A stretch of 64,000 bases of DNA from Dreissena polymorpha (lineage: Eukaryota; Mollusca; Bivalvia; Myida; Dreissenidae): positions 87,036,697 to 87,100,696 of the forward strand of contig NC_068359.1 of assembly GCF_020536995.1 (NCBI RefSeq), in the 5' to 3' direction. Shown in pieces: positions 54,918-64,000 of the stretch. Positions within the stretch are counted from its first letter, which is position 1. Each line of letters begins with the position of its first letter. The position numbers and the translations under genes are program-made. The notes beneath the pieces are model-generated. The model was not told where the DNA came from, did not search any database, and saw only the letters and a list, made by a program, of their open reading frames with translations.

Positions 54918-55102
54918 AGTACTCAACTTATACATTGCTTTATTTTAATGATCATACAAGAGATAAACGAAATTAATTCCCTTATCAAGTTTATCTTAAT
55001 AGAATAGCGTTTTTATGTATTTGTTGGTATTGTATTGATCCAAATTATTTCAAATGCATTCCTTCTTTTAAATGCGTGTTGAGTTGAATGCATGCCTTAT
55101 AA

Positions 55103-55262
55103 ATGAGTCGCGTTCTGAGAAAACTGGGTTTAATACAGGATAATCAGGGACGACACTCTCCGCTTTAATGCTATTTTTAGTTTCAAGGAAGTGCCAGGCT
55201 AATCTGGGATGACACTTTACGCATATGCATTAAGCCCAGTTTTCTCAGAACAATGGCCCAAA
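55103..55262. repeat. Internally deleted GTGCGTAAAGTGTC foldback MITE
   Basis: GAGTCGCGTTCTGAGAAAAC and CCCAGTTTTCTCAGAACAAT ends are present; about 100 bp of the middle is missing. Confidence 0.75.
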
Positions 55263-58200
55263 TATTTGCCAGGTTTACACACCAAGATTAATATATTTTG
55301 TGTTATATAATTTCGTGTTGAAAGAGACGTATCTAGCAGTTATAAAAATGGTTATTAATTATTGTAGCGTTTTTAATTCTGAGATTTTCCCCATCAATCT
55401 ACGTTTACTGATAACAATAGTTTATTATTAAAGTTTTAGTTTATTTCCCTCGGATATCCAATAGAAAGATTAGTTGTTGCAATATTTGATATTTGTTTCA
55501 TGTAAGGGACCAATTCTTAGTACAGTTGGTTTTGCTGTGCAAAGGTTCAGGCACGATACATTTTTGAAATCAATCAATGTGTTTGTTAATGAATTCTCAG
55601 ATCAATTGTTGAAAAAAAGTGTTCCGAAGTTCAATCGTTCGAGAAGTTTGTTTGTTATTGTTAAAGTACAATACCGCATACATATTTGTTTAGCTTTTCT
55701 TCAAATCAATTTTGTTCTCGATATTCCATTGTTCAATAGGAACGATGAAGAATTTGTTATTGGTGTTCAAATCGTCCCACATTTTCATATACTTGTTTAA
55801 AAATAATACGTATAAAAATGCTGTCAGAATATCTTGTGCTCATTTTTTCATATTTTAACGGTCTTTGCTGTTGTTAGCTCTGTATTGTGTTGTTTTTGTT
55901 CTAAATATGCAATTGATTTTCAAATTATTTTATTTCATGCTCTAGTTTATTCTTTCATTATGTATTATACGTTTGGTTAATTCCGATAATGTTTGTTTGA
56001 ATCCATCATGCGTCAATTCGTTCCGTTTCTCGCATCCTTATATTCATTTTGTTTTAAAAGTCGAAATCTAGTTACACTGAAATGTTTTTTTTAATAACGT
56101 GTCCTTTTTCCTAGCAATTATTCGTTGATAGATAAATACACTAGGGATAAATCGGTTTTATTGACAGGTTTTATATTGCATGTTTTCGTTCAGTTACATA
56201 AATTTTCTTACCTAAGGAAGTTATCGAATCAACAAAGAATCGCTTTAATTGGGATTGAGTGCCATATTTATCGTGGTTTTTCAGGCTGTTGCATTCTTGA
56301 GATTGGTTTGAGTTCATATGCTGTTATTGTTTGTAACATAATTTTTCTACATTTAGAATAACTATTGTAGTTGCCATCTTTGTGTCAATATTTGAGTTAT
56401 GGTATATATAGATCCCCTCAATCTATCAATAGATGGTTTGTACTTTAATGACAATCGATGTATAAGTGAAAGTTCCCTATGCACATGTATATTTATGAGT
56501 TTTATACGCTTCTCTTCAAGTTTTATTCCAACAGCAAACACTAGAACTTAAGTGATTTCATTGAACTGAATAATTGTGAAAATACGTTTAGGATGAATAC
56601 AGATGCCAACATGTTCACTTTGTGCTTTGCTTCCACTAAGTAAATAAGGGTATTATATGAGCAAAAAACAATTTGGACTATTTTGGAGTTTCTGAAAGCG
56701 ATTAATGGATGTTAATAAACCGCATCAAAAGCTTTATTACTTCGAGAAGTTTATATAAGTAAATTATCCAAGTACATTAGTAAATCGTTTGTTATTTGCA
56801 TTTAAATAAGCCAGTTGTATAAATGTTTTTATTTTTTTGTAAAATAGTTTAATGCTCAAAATGAATGTGTTGCTTTTGCTTTTACTCATTGATTTAAAAG
56901 TATGAAATAGATGCACATTAATATTTACAACGGCCTTTTTGAACTTCATCGCGTACCAAAAAATTCATTAATTTCCAATACGATAGTTTTCAAACCAACT
57001 ATTTTACGAAATACTAATTTAACTTGTATATCCATGTAGAGTAAACGTAAATGTATTTATATGTTCTAACTCAACCTTAAGGTCACGTAGCTTAAAACAA
57101 ACAAAAGCGAATATTAAATTGAATAAACTTCTTCATTGATATATACAAGCGTTTGTTTCATTTTTCATACTGGCAGGTAGTGCGTATGGAATTAAATGGA
57201 CAGTCGGAATTACTTATAGGAGGTAATGTGTCAGGAAGTAAAGTGTTCTAATTTTATTTTATTTGTATAATTGTGTCACATTCAACTGACATTTGTATGA
57301 TTTGCATTAATTTTTCCATCCGTTGCACCAGCTTTAATTGTGTGTTTATGCTTACGGTTGTGTTGGATGTATAGACCAACGTTTATGCAACTGGTGACGT
57401 GCCTTAAATAATGACAAGAGCATTGTCATAAGATTTGTATCGTTGTAATGGTTTTGTTATGTATGTACAATTTATTCCAATATAGTATATAACGTATACA
57501 TCTGTTCTGGAATGTGTCATTGTATTGCACCGGTTTTCGATGGTTTTGTGGAGATACTGAAAAGAACAAGTAACTTACATTGTTAAGAGAACTGGCCATA
57601 GATGAATATGTTGTAGAATGTAATAAAGTGTTATAGAATATTGTTTTACTCAATTGTTCTGTTAAATCATTCATTGAGAGGCATTGTCATTAAATCAAAA
57701 AGTCCAATCGAACCACTATTCCCTTTAATTCAACCGAAAATTAAGTATATGGCATATACACTACATGCGTGTAGACGCCATTCGCTGTACAAAATATGTT
57801 TAATTACAACAAATTGTCGCTTGATATATGTTCACAATACAAGAAACGTATGTAAACTACATGGTTTGGATCATCTTGGACTTTCGACAAAAACGGTCAG
57901 TAACAACAGTACAATCTTGAACTGAATGCAGTCTTGCCTTGTAACATGTCTACTGAACTTATAAGACGTGTTCACAGAGTTTAGCATGTTGGAAGACTGT
58001 AAGTAAGTACAGTAAATTGCTGGAGTTTTACCACTCAACTGTATAGCTCCATTTTAGTAACACTTATACACTTAAAGAAAGAAATTAAACTTAAAAGACA
58101 GAGCTCGGGACGGTGTCTTAAAAAAGTCTATTGCGAACTCCACTCGGTCATACGCTTCTAAATCTTAAGACCGTATTTTTTCATTTCATATAAGTGATCC

Positions 58201-58267
58201 ACGTGTTGTAACAAAATAGAACAGCAACATATTTATTCCAAATTATTCATTCATTTCGTGTGTGTTA
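55263..58267. other. T-rich region, no gene established
   Basis: The + strand is T-rich and A-poor, which leaves long open frames (55474-55800, 56125-56361) without ATG starts or known motifs. A 47-nt exon-like segment (GTAGTGCGTATGGAATTAAA... to 57222) lies between a CATACTGGCAG acceptor and GTAATG, unsupported by homology. Confidence 0.35.
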
Positions 58268-58765
58268 CTGCCTTTTCACGGTTTGGTAAATTGACACAAT
58301 TGAAAAAAGTTGCTTCATATTCGAAAATTTTCATTTTAGTTGAGATATTTGTGAGGAAACAGTAATACTGAAAATTTACCATACTCTAAAATAGCATTTA
58401 TATGCATCTTTTGACGGTTTAAAAACCTGAAAATTATGAAGCGTTGCAACGCGAAACGATTGAATAATTTGGAGAGTTCTGTTGTTGTCGTTATATTTTG
58501 CGAAACTACGAGGATTGCTTATATGAAATATACAATACTTCGCTAAGTGGAAGGATGGCCGAGTGGTCTAATTCGCAGACTTTTTACTCTAGGACTCCAG
58601 TGGTCAGTGGTTCGAGTCCTGCTGAGGGTTACCTTTTCTCGTTTTTAAAATTTTATTCTAGATTTTTTACTGGAGCTTCTAAGATCAAATGTTAACATTA
58701 ATCGATATAAAGCATTAAATGACAAACTTCAAAACATGCCAAAATATGTGAAAAGGCCCCTTTAA
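58268..58765. mobile_element. TTAAAGGGGCC-ended element carrying a tRNA-like unit, copy 2
   Basis: Inverted relative to 39391-39896 and collinear with it from GCCTTTTCACGGTTTGGTAA to GTGAAAAGGCCCCTTTAA. The left terminus has lost its outermost bases. Confidence 0.75.
58549..58633 (+). ncRNA. tRNA-like pol III unit inside the TIR element
   Basis: GGAAGGATGGCCGAGTGGTC begins the unit. The A box is TGGCCGAGTGG (58556-58566), the B box GGTTCGAGTCC (58609-58619), and TTTT at 58634 follows at once. The A box is of the Leu/Ser tRNA type and the spacing (53 bp) suits a tRNA with a long variable arm, but the acceptor halves pair poorly. tRNA-derived; not a firm tRNA gene. Confidence 0.6.
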
Positions 58766-60249
58766 ACTATAAAACTTACCGACAAAACGATGCAAATATT
58801 GTTTACCACAATTTTGAGACCTTTAAGTCCAACATAAGTGTTTCACATCAGAAAAGTCAGGTGATGTCCGAATCACCGAGGCATTTCTATACTGTTCAAT
58901 AATGTTGACACGAATTGCAGATTTGCTTATCGTCATGGTCATGTTACAACTGCCTTTACACGTCTTCATAAAGCTAAAGGTTTCCGTGTTTGTAACGTTT
59001 ACTTACAGCATAATAACCATCAGTTTCTGCCTGACATCAAGTATTTAAAATATTTATTTTCTGCCGGTAATGAATAATGAAAATGAAAAAAAAAGTTTTA
59101 GTAATAATAAGATTGAGAATATGAATACAGATTGAGTTGTTTTGCATTTTAACAGTTTGCCCATTCAACAAACTAAGGGAGACTACCTCAATTCACGAAA
59201 TCGCAATACACACCATCCCTCGTTATCGCGACTGGGTTTTGTTAACAATTAGTACAATACATATCGATACAACTTTTCAATAAGAGTCAAGTGAAGTAAT
59301 CTTCGACCAAATGATTTTGAATGACGAATTTAAAATCCAAGCATAAAGCTAATTGTGCCTCATAACGAATGTTTTTCAAGTGTTACACCTCTTAATAATC
59401 ATTCGTGTTAAACGGGCGATTCCTTGCGGATTCTGTGAAGTGTGCAAACATATCTGGTTCAAACAAATTATGTTCTCACCATTTGTACATGATAATGACG
59501 AGGATGGTGATCATGACGACGATGATGATAATGACGACGATGATGATAATGACGACGATGATGATGGTGATTATAGTGATGATCGTGATTGTCGTGAAAA
59601 AGAGGGCACGGATTCTGAGGTTGATAACTATGTGGAATAAGCTGCTGATAATCCAATCTATACGTGTTTAAGTTAACACAGTGGAGTCAAAGGCGGTGAT
59701 GGCCCTTGAATCCCGCGTGCGTGTTTACGATGTAACCATAAACCATAAACCATCGTTGAAGTGCGGACGATATTCTAGAAACGTTGAGATTAACGTTTGT
59801 AACACGTTTAAACTCTCTTCACGCTTGAATAATCCAGATTTGTTGACGTATGCTAAATGTATGGATTTATTTTAAAGATGGTATTTCGTGTAAGAACTTT
59901 AATAAAAACAGTACTGATTGGTATTTCAAAATGTTAAAAGGGTTTTGCGAGTGAGCATAGAATCTTAATTACGAAAGAAATTGATAAATGCAGGATTTTT
60001 CCGTGAACGTTTATCGACTGCAATTAAACAATGTTTACGTGTAAAAGCCAAAAAGCATACACAGAAAATGAAATAAGTTACAACAGATTACCGCTGTGAA
60101 GTTAACATTATCATGTATAAAGGCAAAGCTAATACATATTGTGTGTGCAATAAGTCAACGACCTGTGATTAATAACAACAATACATTAGTGAACATTAAA
60201 TCTTTTGAAGTCTTCAAATCAACAAACTATTGTATAAAACAAAAAAGCT
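58766..60249. other. Upstream region of the SLC5 gene; small frames only
   Basis: A frame ending at about 59078 encodes CRFAYRHGHVTTAFTRLHKA and onward for about 55 residues with no known match. An ATG at 59471 opens 56 codons rich in Asp, driven by an 18-bp GAC/GAT/AAT repeat. TATAAAA lies at 60234, only about 16 bp before the SLC5 ATG. Confidence 0.3.
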
Positions 60250-60381
60250 ATGACGACGTCAGAAGAGCGTTTGGCGCTGTTCAAGGCGGAGTACAAGCAG
60301 ACGTCAGACGTAGCGTTGACAACATCGGATCTCGGTGTCGTCATAGCCTACTTCGTCATCATCATCGCCATCGGCATCGTG
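60250..60381 (+). CDS. SLC5 (SGLT-type) sodium/solute cotransporter, coding exon 1
   Basis: The ATG opens 44 codons: MTTSEERLALFKAEYKQTSD, then a membrane helix with DLGVVIAYFVIIIAIGIV, the first helix of the SLC5 fold. The donor is GTG|GTGGGT, phase 0. The helix joins directly to exon 2 in the order seen in SGLT proteins (IAVYFVVVMAVGLW...NR.TVGG). SLC5 members use the sodium gradient at the plasma membrane to import sugars, inositol or monocarboxylates. The substrate cannot be told from these four exons; the FLAGRSMSFLP and GVGAWEFN segments are closest to the sugar/inositol branch. The gene continues past the window. No better upstream start is seen. Confidence 0.8.
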
Positions 60382-61047
60382 GTGGGTTACATATCATTAT
60401 ACTTTGTAAAATGCTTCATAATTTAAATGTAAAATTAGAAAATTAAATGTTTAGAAGCTTAAATAGTCCCTGTCGTAGAGCAATTATCATATTTGGAAAG
60501 GGTTGCCCATGCTACATGGTTGGTTGCCGTCAAGTTGGCGTTTGATAAAAGAAACGTAACAGTTACTGTATGATCGGTTGGTAGGTTGCAAATTAATGTA
60601 TGGATTGAAAAAACAACAACATTTTTTTTGCAGCCTGTCAATACATTTACAAAAGCGATTTATACGAAGATATTGGATTTTAATTTCTAGTGTGTATCAT
60701 TTTTGCTGAAGTCAGTCTTCATTAACTATTAGCTGCATGATTGCACGGTATGTTCTATTGTGAGCACAGATTTTACCAAGACGCGTTGAATACAGATGAC
60801 AGGTGGAGGTTAAATAAATTATTCATTACGGTATATAATCAAGGAACGATAATGAAATACTGCCAATTAAGAACTAGGAATGGACTTGCGATAATTTATG
60901 CAGTTTTTTCTTGTATGTGTGACGGATTTCGTTCATGCTCATGAATAAATGACAATGACCGCATACTCATGTAGGCTGTGTTTCTACTTTCTTAACTTAA
61001 TTCGTATCTTATACCGGTTTATCATTTAAATATAAACTAATACTTCT

Positions 61048-61106
61048 ACTACTGCTGCAGCTGCTACTACTTCTACTACTACTACTACTTCAACTACTAC
61101 TACTAT

Positions 61107-61165
<59 letters not shown>

Positions 61166-61166
61166 T

Positions 61167-61227
<61 letters not shown>

Positions 61228-61279
61228 GCTACTACTACTACTACTACTACTACTTTTACTACTACTACTACTACTTCTT

Positions 61280-61352
<73 letters not shown>

Positions 61353-61458
61353 AACAACAACTACTTCTACTACTGCAACTGCTACTACTGCTGCTGCTAC
61401 TACTCCTAATAATAATAATAATACTACTACGCCGCCAACGACGACGGCGACGAATACT
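61048..61458. repeat. (ACT)n microsatellite in SLC5 intron 1
   Basis: About 400 bp of ACT repeats with scattered interruptions, followed by short (AAT)n and (ACG)n-like runs. Confidence 0.95.
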
Positions 61459-61704
61459 ACTACTACACTGACTTATTTAATTATGTTTTAGTGTTAATGT
61501 CTATATAAGCATATGTCCTGTCTGTGTCCCTTTAAAACTGTAAATTATATGTCTATGTGGTAATGTCCATTTGTAAACATCTAAGTGGCAATTTAAGTTT
61601 TGACAATGACATTGATTACGCGTAAATGGTTATATTTAAGCATGTGTAAGTGGTATTTCCTTATAACAATATTTATATTATATATTAACGTACCGTTCTT
61701 ACAG

Positions 61705-61776
61705 GCTATGTGTTACTCAAATCGGAGTACGCTGGGCGGATTCTTCCTTGCCGGACGCTCCATGAGTTTCCTTCCT
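61705..61776 (+). CDS. SLC5 cotransporter, coding exon 2
   Basis: 72 nt, acceptor TTCTTACAG, donor CCT|GTATGT, phase 0 at both ends. It encodes AMCYSNRSTLGG then FFLAGRSMSFLP, the conserved loop and start of helix 2 in SGLT-type carriers (NRxTxGGxFLAGRSM). Confidence 0.9.
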
Positions 61777-62077
61777 GTATGTGACGTAATTTACGTGAAC
61801 TGTTATGTCATGTATTTACACTACTAGAAGCGTTTTGAATTTATCTAAAACAAATAACGTATACACGTTTCTAATCAAAATAAAGTGAACTTTTGAACTG
61901 TAAAAAAGAAAATTAAATACAGAAAACACACGCAATTATAATTTTAAACAATGAATGACTTAATTATTTACCCGTGCAACAATGATACAAAATGGATTTA
62001 GGGCAGTGAAAATACTCACACTCAAATTAGGCATAAACATTTAATCCCAAAACAATTTTTGTTATGTTTTGTTCCAG

Positions 62078-62182
62078 ATTGGAGCTTCCCTATTCGTCAG
62101 CAACATCGGTACAGAACATTTCATCGGGCTCTCAGGGTCCGGCGCTGCCTCGGGGATCGGTGTGGGCGCCTGGGAGTTCAAT
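62078..62182 (+). CDS. SLC5 cotransporter, coding exon 3
   Basis: 105 nt, acceptor TTTTGTTCCAG, donor AAT|GTACGC, phase 0. It encodes [18 protein letters not shown] then [17 protein letters not shown]. It holds the family signature GASLFxSN(I/V)GxxHFxGLxGxGAA with the His (82) that contacts sugar in SGLT1 (H83) and Glu 101 (E102). Where SGLT1 has SGHF this protein has TEHF, a charged residue next to the substrate His. Confidence 0.92.
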
Positions 62183-62225
62183 GTACGCCAATTTCTCTCA
62201 CCAAAATATAATAATTAGTAAAAGC

Positions 62226-62249
62226 AGCAGCAGAAGAATTAGTATAAGT

Positions 62250-62301
<52 letters not shown>

Positions 62302-62600
62302 ACGTCAACATCATCATCAACAGCATTATCATCATCATCAATCATCTTCAATCATCATCATCATCTTCATCATCATGAGCAGCAGCAGCGTCGTTGTCAT
62401 CGTCGGCGTCGTCGTCCTCCTCCTCCTTTTCTCCGCCTTTCATCTTCTCCTCCTCCTCCTCCCAATCTTCATCATGGACTTCATCGTTCACATAATAATT
62501 ATTATCTTTTTCACCATCAGTATCATCAACAGCTAAAACATTCTCATCATTTTCTTAATCAGCAACAGCAAAAAGAATCATCATCATCAACATGTAAAAA
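62226..62600. repeat. (ATC)n and (TCC)n microsatellites in SLC5 intron 3
   Basis: CATCATCAT runs from about 62250, then GTCGTCGTCCTCCTCCTCC near 62410, then further CATCAT clusters to 62590. Low-complexity DNA only. Confidence 0.9.
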
Positions 62601-62799
62601 AATAAAAATAAAATACAAACAAAATAAATAATAATCGTCATTTTAATTATCTACGTCCTACTTCTACTTCTACTACTACAACTACTACTTTATTCGTGTT
62701 CAGTGTTGCATAAAGATTTACAACATTATAACAGTATAACAGTATAATAAGCATCATATTCCCCATGCCCCTCTTGTGAATCATCAACAGTTTTAGTGT

Positions 62800-63013
62800 G
62801 AGGTTCGTTCCAGGAAAAGGGGGCTTATAAATGTGCGTGACGTGTCATCCCAGACTCTCATTAGGGATAACACTTTCCGCTTTTACGGATTGTTTCGTTT
62901 ACTTGATGTTTTTCTTAAACAAAAATCCAACTAAGACGGACAGTGTTGTCCCTGATTAGGCTGTTCGAACTGCACATGTAGTAAGCCCAGTTTTCCAAGA
63001 ACTGGGCTCAGTG
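62800..63013. repeat. Diverged GTGCGTAAAGTGTC foldback MITE in SLC5 intron 3
   Basis: GGGGGCTTATAAATGTGCGT, GATAACACTTTCCGCTTTTA and AGTGTTGTCCCTGATTAGGC are recognisable; the ends are worn. Confidence 0.65.
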
Positions 63014-63084
63014 TAAAGATACTTATCACCATCATAATTACCATTATCACCATTCATCTATCTAAGTACCCAATTATTTTAACA

Positions 63085-63261
63085 CTAGAAATGGCGCGGC
63101 AGAGGCCGACGCGTATCCCCACGCCGCATGTTTGACGTGGGGGCACCCCAGGGTTGGTAATGGGGCCATGCATAGTTGAGATTGACCGTATTGTAATAAG
63201 AGATTTTCAGTATCAATTGGAAGTAAATTGGTGTAGAAATGAAGAAGTTTATGTAAAATAA
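63085..63261. repeat. Unclassified repeat-like segment
   Basis: GC-rich ATGGCGCGGCAGAGGCCGAC and TATCCCCACGCCGCATG stand next to GGTTGGTAATGGGGCCATGC. It differs from the AT-rich intron around it and looks like mobile-element DNA; family unknown. Confidence 0.35.
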
Positions 63262-63530
63262 CATAAAACAAGAGATGTGTTTGTCAGAAATACAATGCCC
63301 CCTCCTGCGCCGCTTTGATTTATTAAACAAATCATTTGGCAATTGATTAATTACATTATTACTTCTCTTGGAGTTGTTTGTTTGACCTTTTACCTTGAAG
63401 TATTACCTTGACATTTGATCACTCAAAATGTGCAGCTCCATGAGATACACGTGCATGCCAAATATCAAGTTTCTATCTTCAATATAGCAAAAGATATGAC
63501 CAATGCACCATACAGGGGGCATAAAAATGA
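63262..63530. mobile_element. AAGGTCA-type element, single-unit copy, in SLC5 intron 3
   Basis: It starts ACAAGAGATGTGTTTGTCAG, continues AATGCCCCCTCCTGCGCCGC, and has GCAGCTCCATGAGATACACG. It ends CAGGGGGCATAAAAATGAG. Same orientation as 11455-11737. Confidence 0.7.
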
Positions 63531-63776
63531 GTGAACATCTCTGACCCGGCCCCACCCCAACCCCCATTACTTTTGACCCAGGGGTAAGATCAAAATTCCA
63601 AATAGTGCAGGGTCGCACATTTGCTCATAGCTACCATGTGTGTAAGTTTCAATGCTCTGGTGCTTATAGTGTAGGAGGAAATAGTGGTCAGGGCGGACTG
63701 ACAGACAGACGGACGGACGGCGGAGATATCCACAATATCCCCACGCTTTTCAAAAAGCGTGGGGATAATTTTAATT
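63531..63776. mobile_element. GACGGACGG-type element end with strong hairpin
   Basis: ACTTTTGACCCAGGGGTAAG, then GACAGACAGACGGACGGACG, then the hairpin TATCCCCACGCTTTTC / GAAAAGCGTGGGGATA immediately before the exon 4 acceptor region. It ends 18 bp before the exon. Confidence 0.65.
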
Positions 63777-63793
63777 AAACTTGTTCTTTTCAG

Positions 63794-63853
63794 GCGATTC
63801 TGCTCCTACAACTGCTTGGATGGATATTCATTCCCGTCTACATTGCCTGTGGG
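63794..63853 (+). CDS. SLC5 cotransporter, coding exon 4
   Basis: 60 nt, acceptor TTCTTTTCAG, donor GGG|GTGAGC, phase 0. It encodes AILLLQLLGWIFIPVYIACG, the helix matching (LVVVLGW)xFVPIYIxAG in SGLT1. The next exons lie beyond the right edge. Confidence 0.92.
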
Positions 63854-64000
63854 GTGAGCCTAATTAGATTTTACCGTTGCTCTTGCATAATCCTATCTTT
63901 TAACTCCAACTGATTTATTGTTTAATTTTTCGGATTTATGTACATTAATTATTTTAGTAAAATATGTTAATATTGGTTTCTTGGTGTTTCGAGCGATTCT

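Larger units (their letters stand above)
52984..54924. mobile_element. Composite foldback element built from arrays of a 16-bp palindrome
   Basis: The outer ends are inverses for about 68 bp with almost no change: GAGTACTTATGGCAAGCGGT continuing through CGACGCATAATCCCAAGAAA. Array P1 (52991-53316) and array P3 (54353-54917) each have this terminus at both of their own ends. A middle array P2 (53330-53602) has one decayed terminus (GACGCGTAATTCTG on the minus strand). All three arrays consist of GAGAACCTAGGTTCTC with spacers CAT, AAAAT, ATTTG or none. About 750 bp of non-repeat DNA (53603-54352) lies inside, without a long ORF. Long subrepeat-built inverted ends recall Foldback and Galileo-type transposons. 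Confidence 0.75.

Noticed and set aside
55474-56361. Two T-rich open frames, considered as host exons or inserted mitochondrial DNA
   Set aside because: No ATG near the starts, no similarity to mitochondrial proteins I know, and T-rich, A-poor sequence is poor in stop codons.
59471-59640. Asp-rich 56-codon frame considered as an acidic calcium-binding protein
   Set aside because: It is driven by an 18-bp GAC/GAT/AAT repeat; no signal peptide, no flanking exons.

Overview
This is a metazoan genomic window: AT-rich, intron-bearing, crowded with short inverted-repeat elements and LINEs. Two things point to a bivalve mollusc. One is a foldback repeat built around GTGCGTAAAGTGTCGTCCC and CACAGGCTAATC, whose copies I recall from Dreissena-type mussel genomes (memory, not verified here). 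The other is a set of dispersed elements with tandem cores rich in AAGGTCA and GTCCGTCC, a type common in bivalves.

Host genes are few. (1) The first four coding exons of a sodium/solute cotransporter of the SLC5 (SGLT) family lie on + from 60250 to 63853, all joined in phase 0, and the gene runs off the right edge. (2) An intact intronless IkB-like ankyrin gene lies at 47896-48999. (3) A second IkB-like copy at 33533-34681 has two reading-frame shifts and is probably a pseudogene. Both IkB-like copies have kB-like motifs upstream, which would fit the usual NF-kB/IkB feedback loop. (4) A duplicated pair of exon-like segments (43192-43425 and 43945-44212) has splice-like borders but no recognised product.

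The rest is mobile DNA. From left to right: an AAGGTCA element; a 5.8-kb LINE with both ORFs open (2159-7958) sitting inside a 17-bp tandem array; a LINE relic; a 168-bp-unit array element (8722-10617); a 2.47-kb CACTA-ended DNA element (14411-16883) and a second direct copy (21217-24452) that carries two later insertions and is cut by a 100-N gap; a MITE (17073-17587); a 10-unit AAGGTCA element (17766-19366); foldback elements around 25.6-32.5 kb; TTAA-flanked piggyBac-like MITEs at 36, 38.6, 50.1 and 51.7 kb; a 33-bp minisatellite; two copies of a TIR element carrying a tRNA-like pol III unit (39391-39896, 58268-58765); a striking composite element (52984-54924) made of arrays of the 16-bp palindrome GAGAACCTAGGTTCTC; and microsatellites and element insertions inside the SLC5 introns.

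I saw no CRISPR array, bacterial operon, retrovirus or Polinton. The most unusual items are the palindrome-array foldback element, the tRNA-like cargo of the TIR element, the single in-frame TAG between the two LINE ORFs, and the paired IkB genes with kB-like sites.
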